A DNA stretch of 7,564 nt, from NCBI GenBank assembly GCA_013203015.1, contig JABMPO010000218.1:1-7564 (forward strand), written 5' to 3'. This DNA comes from Fidelibacterota bacterium (GTDB taxonomy: Bacteria; Fidelibacterota; Marinisomatia; Marinisomatales; TCS56). The translations under genes were made by a program, and so were the position numbers. Shown piece by piece: positions 1 to 5,036 of this stretch (the stretch's first letter is position 1; each line of letters opens with the position of its first letter). A model generated the notes under the pieces. The model was not told where the DNA came from, made no database searches, and saw only the letters and a list, made by a program, of their open reading frames with translations.

Positions 1-555
1 CAGGTCGTCCTCGGAGATATCAAGCTCAAACTCAACCTCTGCCAATAACTCGATTATTTGGTTACGGAGATCGTGAAGTTTGTCTGATAGCGCGCCGCGT
101 AACATGCGGTAATTAAGCTTGCTGCTTTCGATGGATTGAGAGTTTATCAAGCCCGCTACTGACTCGGCCTGAACCAAATCCAGCTTACCGTTGAGAAAAG
201 CCCTCCGAGTGAATTCACCGGCTTCCGCGATTCGCGCACCGTGGGTGCAGATTTCCTCCACCAGGGCCTCGGTTATAGCCATGCTACCATGACAGGATAT
301 TTCCACAACATCTTCGCCTGTATAAGAGCGTGGGGCTTTAAACCAGGTGGCGATAGCGTCGTCGACAGGTGTGCCCTGGGTGTGGATAATTACTCGGGTA
401 GCCTGCCGCGGGATAAATTCAGGACAGGGATTATTTTTAGAACCGCAAACCTTACTAAAAATGGTTAATGCAGAATGTCCGCTAATACGAACAACAGCTA
501 ATCCACTTACACCAAACGGGGTGGCCGTGGCAACAATTGTATCGGCTGCCACCAT
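1..555 (-). CDS. mnmE: MnmE (TrmE) tRNA modification GTPase, N-terminal 185 residues, cut by window edge
   Basis: MnmE works with MnmG to install the 5-carboxymethylaminomethyl group (or a related one) on wobble uridine 34 of certain tRNAs, using GTP and a folate-derived one-carbon unit in the cytoplasm. The visible part is the folate-binding N-terminal domain and the beginning of the helical domain. It starts MVAADTIVATATPFG, then VVRISG (21-26), SYTGEDVVEISCHG (77-90) and GEFTRRAFLNGKLDLVQAE (113-131), all close to family consensus. It runs off the window after LAEVEFELDISEDDL, so the GTPase domain and C-terminal Cys motif cannot be checked. The ATG at 555 is six bases after the yidC stop. 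I see no clear Shine-Dalgarno there, so translation is probably coupled to yidC. The next codon is GTG, a less likely alternative start. Identity is very secure. Confidence 0.96.
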   Translation of the reverse strand, partial: MVAADTIVATATPFGVSGLAVVRISGHSALTIFSKVCGSKNNPCPEFIPRQATRVIIHTQGTPVDDAIATWFKAPRSYTGEDVVEISCHGSMAITEALVEEICTHGARIAEAGEFTRRAFLNGKLDLVQAESVAGLINSQSIESSKLNYRMLRGALSDKLHDLRNQIIELLAEVEFELDISEDDL

Positions 556-561
556 AATCAG

Positions 562-2286
562 CTATTTTTTTTGGGGCTTCCCAGCTTTTTTACCCTTACC
601 GGCTGTAATCACAGATGGCGCTTGCTGGGGGGTTAGGTATTTTTGTTGCAAGATTGTCAAAACATTAAACAGGGTGTAATATAGATTCAGACCAGAAGGG
701 AAGTTGTTAAATAACAATATAAAGAAGCCAGTCATGAAATAGGACATATATTTTTGTTGGCCGGAAGCCTGGGTGGGCATCATTTTTTGCTGGATAAACA
801 TTGACACACCCATTACAAGCGGCAACACGCTGACCTGATCGCCGTAAATGGGAACGGTGAATGGCAGATAAAAAATAGTGTCCGGGCTGGAGAGATCGGT
901 AATCCATCCCACAAAATGTGCACCCCGCAATTCTATCGTTGACCGGAAGACCTGGAACAGGGCCAGCAACAAAGGCATCTGGAGGAGCAGGGGCAAGCAA
1001 CCACCAAGGGGGTTTACACCATGTTCTTTATAAAGAGCCATGGTTTCCTGGTTTAGTTTGGTGGGGTTGTTTTTATATTTTTCTTTCAGCTCAGCCACCA
1101 AAGGTTGAACCGCCTGCATTTCTTTTGTGGACTGGTGACTTTTCTTAGTGAGGGGGTAAACAAGGATTTTTACCAAAACAGCAAAGATTATCAGGACTAT
1201 TCCGTAATTGGGGATAGACTTATGCATCTTTGATAGTAAATACAGGACACCCTTGGCTATGGGCCGGATAAAAGACCAACCGAAATTCATTACCCTGTCC
1301 AGATCTACGCCAAGACCTTTTACTCTTTTATATTCCAGTGGGCCAAGGTAAAGTTTTATCAGGCTTGGTTCCTGGGCGCTCTGATGCAGGGACACCGAAT
1401 AGACATTGTGTTTGGCCTTCCCGCCATTTTTGACGATACCGCCGATTTCAGCAGATGGGGCGGGCTGTTCCGGTATTAGGGCCGTAATAAAATATTTTGT
1501 TCGCACTGCGACCCAGTTGGTTTGCCCGATGAGCCGCTCCATTTTTAATTCATTTTTAGCACGCGGCGTATGAAGATCGTCGCCTAAAAAAGCATACCCT
1601 TTAAAATAAGTCAGATCATCTTTGGTGTTTTTTTCGGTGGAAGGTAGACCGTTGGGCCAGCCAATGGAAAATAATCCCTGGGAGACATAAGCGCTTATTG
1701 AGGCCAGATTTGTCTCGATACCAATTTTATAGCAATCAGGGTTAAAAATTAGTTCTTTCTCAACTCTTTGATCATTATAAAAAGTATAAAAAGATAGATA
1801 AACTTCCCGGTTAACATTAATAGTCTCAAGGGTATTGTCGGTGTACCAGTGGTTGTCAAGGCTGGTTTCTTGCCCGTCAAGTGATGAGACAAACGATAGC
1901 AATAGATTGTTCCAGTTCTCTCCGTTAATCAATTCAACCAGAGTTGAATCAAATTTTTGATAGTTCTTTAATTTGAAAGAAACGATTGACCCACCGTTTT
2001 TATTAGAAACGACAGCTTGATAGAGGGGATGATCAATGGCAATAAAAGTTTCGTCGGCCTCAGGCAGTATTGACTCAGTCGTTAATTCTTCCGGTTCGTA
2101 TTGTCGGACCTGAGCTCGTTCCGAAACCGGAGAAGGATCCGAGGGAGTTGTTACGGGGGCTTCCCGAGGCGTAGTGGTTGTCGTCGTGGTGGCCGGAGGT
2201 TGGGGCATTACGTATTTCGTATAAAGGGGCCACAGGAAAATGACTAATGCGATCAGAAAAAAAGCTATTACTGTATTTCTATCCAT
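562..2286 (-). CDS. yidC: YidC membrane protein insertase (574 aa)
   Basis: YidC inserts and folds inner-membrane proteins, alone or with SecYEG. Visible layout: an N-terminal transmembrane anchor (about 5-23); a Thr/Pro-rich linker with seven consecutive Thr (33-39); a large periplasmic beta domain (about 80-325); then the conserved Oxa1/YidC core with membrane segments near 360-380, 428-447, 480-498, 512-528 and 531-549. The cytoplasmic loop after the second segment (about 381-425) is charged and helical. The family signature NPLGGC (425-430) is present and is followed by LPLLLQMPLLLALF. The tail is Lys-rich. The conserved groove arginine of E. coli (R366 by recall) aligns with Lys373 in VKILVYP. 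The length and the first membrane segment fit the diderm type rather than the short SpoIIIJ/Oxa1 type. The ATG at 2286 lies two bases after the yidD stop with no clear Shine-Dalgarno, which suggests translational coupling. Confidence 0.97.
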   Translation of the reverse strand: MDRNTVIAFFLIALVIFLWPLYTKYVMPQPPATTTTTTTPREAPVTTPSDPSPVSERAQVRQYEPEELTTESILPEADETFIAIDHPLYQAVVSNKNGGSIVSFKLKNYQKFDSTLVELINGENWNNLLLSFVSSLDGQETSLDNHWYTDNTLETINVNREVYLSFYTFYNDQRVEKELIFNPDCYKIGIETNLASISAYVSQGLFSIGWPNGLPSTEKNTKDDLTYFKGYAFLGDDLHTPRAKNELKMERLIGQTNWVAVRTKYFITALIPEQPAPSAEIGGIVKNGGKAKHNVYSVSLHQSAQEPSLIKLYLGPLEYKRVKGLGVDLDRVMNFGWSFIRPIAKGVLYLLSKMHKSIPNYGIVLIIFAVLVKILVYPLTKKSHQSTKEMQAVQPLVAELKEKYKNNPTKLNQETMALYKEHGVNPLGGCLPLLLQMPLLLALFQVFRSTIELRGAHFVGWITDLSSPDTIFYLPFTVPIYGDQVSVLPLVMGVSMFIQQKMMPTQASGQQKYMSYFMTGFFILLFNNFPSGLNLYYTLFNVLTILQQKYLTPQQAPSVITAGKGKKAGKPQKK

Positions 2287-2288
2287 GT

Positions 2289-2477
2289 TTACAGGGGGTC
2301 ATACCCACCGGAATGGTAGGGATGACATTTTGATATTCGTTTAATAACAAGTAAGGTGGCGGTGAAAAACGAGCGCTCCCGATAGGCCTCCAGGGCGTAA
2401 CTGCTACAGGTGGGTTGAAACCGACAGCTACTACCCAATACAGGCGACAAAAACAGCTTATAAATGCGAATAAGCAC
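2289..2477 (-). CDS. yidD: YidD membrane protein insertion efficiency factor (62 aa from GTG; true start uncertain)
   Basis: YidD is a small membrane-associated protein that helps YidC-dependent insertion. The sequence shows the family hallmarks: IRIYKLFLSPVLG, CRFQPTCSSYALEA with two cysteines, and the ending CHPYHSGGYDPL with a third. It sits directly upstream of yidC, its usual partner. The GTG at 2477 is the only common start codon in this frame below the stop at 2565-2567. It gives a protein shorter at the N-terminus than most family members (usually about 70-85 aa). The codons just upstream (ALRTIVS) still look like the family's hydrophobic N-terminal helix. The real start may therefore be an unusual codon such as CTG at 2495 or ATT at 2531. 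No convincing Shine-Dalgarno precedes any option. Family assignment is secure; the 5' end is not. Confidence 0.92.
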   Translation of the reverse strand: MLIRIYKLFLSPVLGSSCRFQPTCSSYALEAYRERSFFTATLLVIKRISKCHPYHSGGYDPL

Positions 2478-2539
2478 TGAGACGATTGTCCGCAGTGCTT
2501 TATCTATAAGTATTTGGAACCTAAGAAGAATTTTTATTA

Positions 2540-2674
2540 TTATGCCGATAGAACCTTGCGTCCTTTAGCACGACGCCGGCGCAGCACGTTTCTTCCGCCG
2601 ACCGTAGCCATGCGAGCCCGGAACCCATGCCGGTTCTTACGTTTTATTCTGCTTGGTTGAAACGTTCGCTTCAT
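2540..2674 (-). CDS. rpmH: 50S ribosomal protein L34 (44 aa)
   Basis: L34 is a small, very basic protein of the large ribosomal subunit. The translation begins MKRTFQPSRIKRKNRHGFRA and ends with an Arg/Lys-rich tail, matching the family along its whole length of 44 residues. The start is supported by GGAG at 2680-2683 on this strand, five bases before the ATG. The gene is first in the minus-strand block rpmH-yidD-yidC-mnmE and diverges from dnaA, the usual arrangement at many bacterial chromosomal origins. The rnpA gene that normally follows is absent: only 62 bp separate the rpmH stop from the yidD GTG. Confidence 0.97.
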   Translation of the reverse strand: MKRTFQPSRIKRKNRHGFRARMATVGGRNVLRRRRAKGRKVLSA

Positions 2675-2725
2675 TATCACTCCATTTTAAGCCCGGGAAA
2701 ATAAACAAAAAGATTTACGTGAAAC

Positions 2726-2753
2726 AATATAAATACTTATGGTGTGTAGGCAA
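2726..2753 (-). promoter_or_regulatory. Candidate sigma70-type promoter for rpmH-yidD-yidC-mnmE
   Basis: On the minus strand, TTGCCT (2753-2748) and TATATT (2731-2726) are separated by 16 bp. This gives 4/6 and 5/6 matches to the -35 and -10 consensus. Predicted transcription would start near 2719, leaving about 45 bases before rpmH. It lies back to back with the candidate dnaA promoter. It is predicted from sequence only. Confidence 0.5.
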
Positions 2754-2754
2754 C

Positions 2755-2763
2755 CGTGGAAAA
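2755..2763 (-). promoter_or_regulatory. Weak DnaA-box-like site
   Basis: CGTGGAAAA differs at two positions from TGTGGATAA, the complement of the consensus box. It follows GGCAAC, so the string GCAACCGTGGAAAA resembles the ACAACCTGTGGAAAA at the dnaA start. This suggests a degenerate duplicate of that element. It also adjoins the candidate rpmH -35 element. Confidence 0.3.
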
Positions 2764-2794
2764 GCATGAGCTTAAACCCGGACAATTCGGTGAA

Positions 2795-2822
2795 TTGATC
2801 TTTGGTTTGAATAGAATATAAA
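2795..2822 (+). promoter_or_regulatory. Candidate dnaA promoter
   Basis: TTGATC (2795-2800) and TATAAA (2817-2822) are separated by 16 bp and match the -35 and -10 consensus at 4/6 and 5/6. Transcription would start near 2829, about 29 bases upstream of the GTG start of dnaA. The transcript would begin inside a small AT-rich dyad and run through the two DnaA-box-like sites, an arrangement suited to autorepression by DnaA. Confidence 0.4.
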
Positions 2823-2839
2823 GGTTAAATTTAAACCTT
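2821..2839. repeat. Imperfect dyad just upstream of dnaA
   Basis: AAGGTT (2821-2826) and AACCTT (2834-2839) are exact inverted 6-mers. Between and overlapping them is the perfect palindrome TTAAATTTAA (2825-2834). It overlaps the end of the candidate -10 element and the predicted transcription start of dnaA, so it could be an operator or an easily melted element. Function unknown. Confidence 0.4.
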
Positions 2840-2845
2840 GGTGTT

Positions 2846-2865
2846 TGTGGACAACCTGTGGAAAA
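2846..2865 (-). promoter_or_regulatory. Pair of DnaA-box-like sites spanning the dnaA start codon
   Basis: TGTGGACAA (2846-2854) and TGTGGAAAA (2857-2865) lie in the same orientation with starts 11 bp apart, about one helical turn. Each differs by one base from TGTGGATAA, the complement of the consensus TTATCCACA. The second box contains the GTG initiation codon (2858-2860). DnaA bound here could repress its own synthesis. Confidence 0.6.
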
Positions 2866-4219
2866 CTTAACAATAACACACGAGTCGTTATGGGATAGCG
2901 CCCGCGAGCTGCTTAAAAAAGCTGTTCCGGGACACGCCTTCAGCACCTGGTTAGATCCAATTACTCCGATTGGAATGACCGACACCGAATTAATTCTGGA
3001 GGTTCCCAACCAGTTTTTCTTTGAATGGATTGAAAGTCATTACACCACGCTGATTGAAAGAATATTACAGGACAATTTTCAAGACGATATCAAAGTAAAA
3101 TATACCGTTTCACCAGGAAGCGGAAAATTAAACAGCGATATTGTCGGCGCGTCGTTAGTTGGCGTTCCAAAACCCCCCGTAACCCCCCAGCAACTTAATT
3201 CACGCTACACCCTAAAGAGTTTTATTGAAGGCGCCAACAACCAGTTTGCCCGCGCAGCCGCAACCTCAGTGGCGGAAAACCCAGGTCAACCAAATTTTAA
3301 CCCACTGGTTATCTATGGCGGGGTCGGGCTGGGTAAAACCCATTTGATGCACGCCATTGGAAATCACATCGCGCAATTGCATCCGGATCTGAAAATGATC
3401 TGTGCCACCAGTGAAAAATTTACACTTGATTTTATCTCCTCAATTCAGAAAAACAACACGCTGAGTTTTTCCAAGCGCTACCGCAGTGTTGATGTGCTGT
3501 TAATCGATGATATTCAGTTTTTTCAGAATAAGGAGCAAACGCAGGAACAGTTTTTCCATACCTTCAATGAATTATACCAATCCGGCAAGCAAATTGTAAT
3601 GACTGCCGATCGCTACCCGGGCGAAATGAGCGGTTTGCAGGATCGACTCCTTTCGCGCTTCCGTTCCGGGCTAGCGGTGGATATTCAGCCACCGGATTTT
3701 GAAGTGCGGGTTGCAATTCTGATGGACAAAGCTGAGCAGAATGGATTGGACCTACCATATGATATCGTTGAGTTCATGGCTACTCATATCAAAAACAATG
3801 TTCGCGAGCTGGAAAGCACTATTATTCGAATCCTGGCCCATTCTTCGCTGACCAACCGTGAAATAGATATCACAATGGTCAAGCAAGCGGTCAAAGATCG
3901 TTTGGGTAAACAATTTATCACCGAACTTACCATCGAGGATATCATTGGCCGGGTTGCCGAGGCGACCAATTTCAGCGAGCAAAACCTGATTAGCGCCAGC
4001 CGTAAAAAACCCTTGGTTGAAGCTCGTCAGATGGCCATGTACCTGAGCCGGGAAATCCTGGGATCACCACTGATGGAACTGGGAATGCATTTCGGCGGAC
4101 GGGATCATACAACAGTGTTACACGCCTGTCGCAGTATTGAGCGACGCTCGAAAAACGAGCCCCGGATTAAACAATTAGTAACGAAATTGAAACAGGAACT
4201 GACCTTTCCCTTGACTTAG
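2858..4219 (+). CDS. dnaA: DnaA chromosomal replication initiator (453 aa)
   Basis: DnaA binds DnaA boxes, oligomerises with ATP, opens oriC and helps load the replicative helicase. Domain I is about residues 1-85, with a short linker to about 112. The AAA+ core has Walker A GGVGLGKTH (154-162), Walker B LLIDDIQ (214-220), sensor 1 VMTADR (247-252), the box VII arginine R267 in RLLSRF and the sensor II arginine R316 in NNVRELES. Domain IV, which binds DNA, carries GGRDHTTVLHA (413-423). All key residues are intact and the length is normal. The GTG at 2858 is the first usable start after the in-frame stop at 2819-2821. It gives a normal domain I but has no good Shine-Dalgarno and sits inside a DnaA-box-like site. 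The next gene is lexA, 32 bp downstream, rather than the more usual dnaN. Confidence 0.98.
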   Translation: MENLTITHESLWDSARELLKKAVPGHAFSTWLDPITPIGMTDTELILEVPNQFFFEWIESHYTTLIERILQDNFQDDIKVKYTVSPGSGKLNSDIVGASLVGVPKPPVTPQQLNSRYTLKSFIEGANNQFARAAATSVAENPGQPNFNPLVIYGGVGLGKTHLMHAIGNHIAQLHPDLKMICATSEKFTLDFISSIQKNNTLSFSKRYRSVDVLLIDDIQFFQNKEQTQEQFFHTFNELYQSGKQIVMTADRYPGEMSGLQDRLLSRFRSGLAVDIQPPDFEVRVAILMDKAEQNGLDLPYDIVEFMATHIKNNVRELESTIIRILAHSSLTNREIDITMVKQAVKDRLGKQFITELTIEDIIGRVAEATNFSEQNLISASRKKPLVEARQMAMYLSREILGSPLMELGMHFGGRDHTTVLHACRSIERRSKNEPRIKQLVTKLKQELTFPLT

Positions 4220-4240
4220 TATATATTTCCAGCGTACTAT
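4211..4240 (+). promoter_or_regulatory. Candidate lexA promoter
   Basis: TTGACT (4211-4216), in the last codons of dnaA, and TACTAT (4235-4240) are separated by 18 bp and match the consensus at 5/6 and 4/6. The -10 element overlaps the left half of the GCGTAC palindrome, as expected for a LexA-repressed promoter. Transcription would start about 4-6 bases before the lexA ATG, making a nearly leaderless mRNA. This agrees with the absence of a Shine-Dalgarno sequence. Readthrough from dnaA remains possible. Confidence 0.42.
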
Positions 4241-4250
4241 CTCTGTACGC
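4232..4250. promoter_or_regulatory. Candidate LexA operator (SOS box): GCGTAC-N7-GTACGC
   Basis: GCGTAC (4232-4237) and GTACGC (4245-4250) are perfect inverted repeats with a 7-bp spacer, ending one base before the lexA ATG. LexA proteins are dimers that bind inverted or direct half-sites and usually repress their own gene, so the position and symmetry fit an autoregulatory operator. The half-site differs from the E. coli type (CTGT-N8-ACAG) and the Bacillus type (GAAC-N4-GTTC). The palindrome is seen directly; binding by LexA is inferred. Confidence 0.62.
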
Positions 4251-4251
4251 C

Positions 4252-4845
4252 ATGTACCTCACAAAAAAACAGTCCAGCATTCTTCGATTTCTAAAAGAAC
4301 ACATTGCCGAGCACGGCTTTTCACCAACATTTGATGAAATTGCCCATCGCTTCGGTTTCAAATCCAAGGGTACGGTTTATAAACACATTAATGCTCTGAA
4401 AACAAAGGGTGCAATTTCTCAGGAGCACAACCGGGTCCGGGGAATTGAAATAGTTGAAGATAGATCTGAAAACACCCTGCCAATTCTTGGCGTAGTAGCT
4501 GCTGGGCAGCCAATCGCAGCCGTGGAAAATCCGGAATATATTCAGGTCCCGCCGGAATTCATCTCTGCGGGAGAGCATTATATCCTGCGGGTCAGCGGTG
4601 AGTCCATGATCGATGAGCACATTGCCGATGGCGACCTGGTGGTTGTAAACCGCTATCGTACGCCACGGGAAGGCGATACAGTCGTCGCCTTGATCGACAA
4701 CAGTGACGCCACCATAAAAACCCTGTACCGTCGTAACGAGTTGGTGGAATTACGCCCGGCCAACCGCGCCCTGCAACCCCAGGTTTACAGCCCAGACCGG
4801 GTAGCGGTAAACGGGGTGGTAGTTGGGGTTCTGCGTAAATACTGA
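4252..4845 (+). CDS. lexA: LexA SOS response repressor (197 aa)
   Basis: LexA represses DNA-damage genes until RecA filaments trigger its self-cleavage. The N-terminal winged helix-turn-helix is visible: LTKKQSSILRFLKEHI (3-18), then SPTFDEIAHRFGFKSKGTVYKH (24-45) with the recognition helix. The C-terminal S24-like domain has the Ala84-Gly85 cleavage bond in VVAAGQP, nucleophile Ser118 in VSGESM and general base Lys156 in ATIKTL, at almost the same positions as in E. coli LexA. It should therefore be cleavable. The ATG at 4252 gives the normal family N-terminus. No Shine-Dalgarno precedes it and the operator-like palindrome abuts it. The DNA-reading helix differs from that of E. coli, in line with a different operator sequence. 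Confidence 0.97.
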   Translation: MYLTKKQSSILRFLKEHIAEHGFSPTFDEIAHRFGFKSKGTVYKHINALKTKGAISQEHNRVRGIEIVEDRSENTLPILGVVAAGQPIAAVENPEYIQVPPEFISAGEHYILRVSGESMIDEHIADGDLVVVNRYRTPREGDTVVALIDNSDATIKTLYRRNELVELRPANRALQPQVYSPDRVAVNGVVVGVLRKY

Positions 4846-4903
4846 CTGCACCCCGAACCACAGCGCATTCCCTTTGCTTCGGTATATTAATTTTAATCAA
4901 TTG

Positions 4904-4926
4904 AGTTCTTGACACACAAAAGAACT
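4904..4926. promoter_or_regulatory. Inverted repeat AGTTCTT-N9-AAGAACT over a -35 element
   Basis: AGTTCTT (4904-4910) and AAGAACT (4920-4926) are perfect 7-bp inverted repeats with a 9-bp spacer. They straddle the TTGACA hexamer of the promoter for the following exported protein, a typical place for a repressor or activator site. The half-site does not resemble the lexA palindrome, so a different regulator is likely. The binder is unknown. Confidence 0.5.
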
Positions 4927-4938
4927 GTTTTATATATT
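4909..4938 (+). promoter_or_regulatory. Candidate sigma70-type promoter for the large exported protein
   Basis: A perfect TTGACA (4909-4914) is followed by TATATA at 4931-4936 (16-bp spacer) or TATATT at 4933-4938 (18-bp spacer). This is the best promoter match I found in the window. Transcription would begin near 4943-4946 and give a leader of about 92 bases before the ATG at 5037. I found no convincing terminator for lexA upstream of it. Confidence 0.65.
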
Positions 4939-4962
4939 GGGTTCACTTATTCACCAATGGGA

Positions 4963-4979
4963 GGGGTGTAATGCACCCC
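4963..4979 (+). other. Leader hairpin GGGGTG-TAATG-CACCCC
   Basis: GGGGTG (4963-4968) pairs perfectly with CACCCC (4974-4979), and a further T-G wobble leaves a three-base loop. The loop region contains an in-frame ATG (4971-4973), and the 5' arm contains part of its possible ribosome-binding site GGGAGGGG (4959-4966). No T-run follows, so it does not look like an intrinsic terminator. A copy of the 3' arm, TGCACCCC, also occurs at 4847-4854, upstream of the promoter. Confidence 0.5.
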
Positions 4980-4983
4980 AATA

Positions 4984-4993
4984 CGGATATCCG
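4984..4993. repeat. 10-bp perfect palindrome CGGATATCCG in the leader
   Basis: CGGATATCCG equals its own reverse complement and lies four bases after the leader hairpin. It could be a protein-binding site or simply chance. It also falls inside the in-frame N-terminal extension that would be translated from the ATG at 4971. Confidence 0.35.
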
Positions 4994-5024
4994 ACAAAGA
5001 TTTAAAATAAATCAAAAAGACCTT

Positions 5025-5031
5025 AAGGAGG
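5025..5031 (+). promoter_or_regulatory. Strong Shine-Dalgarno AAGGAGG deciding the start at 5037
   Basis: AAGGAGG is an almost perfect anti-16S match, five bases before the ATG at 5037. It supports that ATG as the main start over the in-frame ATG at 4971. Most other genes in the window lack any clear Shine-Dalgarno, so this gene is probably translated at a high rate. Confidence 0.85.
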
Positions 5032-5036
5032 TTTAC

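Larger units (their letters stand above)
2697..2865. other. Candidate oriC / DnaA-binding region between rpmH and dnaA
   Basis: The rpmH-dnaA intergenic region is a frequent position of the replication origin in bacteria. Here it holds an AT-rich stretch (about 2697-2740), a possible unwinding element. It also holds DnaA-box-like 9-mers at 2846-2854 (TGTGGACAA) and 2857-2865 (TGTGGAAAA), each one mismatch from TGTGGATAA, the complement of TTATCCACA. A weaker CGTGGAAAA lies at 2755-2763. The box count is low for a full origin, so part of oriC may lie elsewhere, or the boxes may serve mainly dnaA autoregulation. No GC-skew evidence is available from this window. Confidence 0.5.

Noticed and set aside
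347..679. Plus-strand open frame of 110 codons
   Set aside because: It lies antisense to the start of mnmE and the end of yidC, both strongly conserved, and its translation resembles no known family.
2165..2195. Run of Thr codons in yidC considered as a repeat tract
   Set aside because: The codons are mixed and lie in the expected flexible linker after the N-terminal anchor; this is common in YidC of diderm bacteria.
2540..2674. Thermus-like rnpA overlapping rpmH in another frame
   Set aside because: There is too little space: no open frame of about 110 or more codons with RnpA-like sequence spans rpmH on this strand.
2737..3009. Minus-strand open frame opposite the dnaA start, considered as a displaced rnpA
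   Set aside because: It lacks the basic RnpA signature (RNR-type motif) and is a shadow of dnaA domain I and the promoter region.
4592..4915. Minus-strand open frame of 107 codons over the end of lexA
   Set aside because: It is antisense to the intact catalytic domain of lexA and rich in Arg, Gly and Pro, as is typical of a shadow frame.
4963..4979. Hairpin considered as a lexA terminator
   Set aside because: There is no T-run after it, and it lies downstream of a strong promoter, so a leader structure is more likely.
4945..5036. Leader considered as a known riboswitch (for example cyclic di-GMP)
   Set aside because: I could not match any riboswitch consensus core; the leader is short, with only one clear stem and one palindrome.
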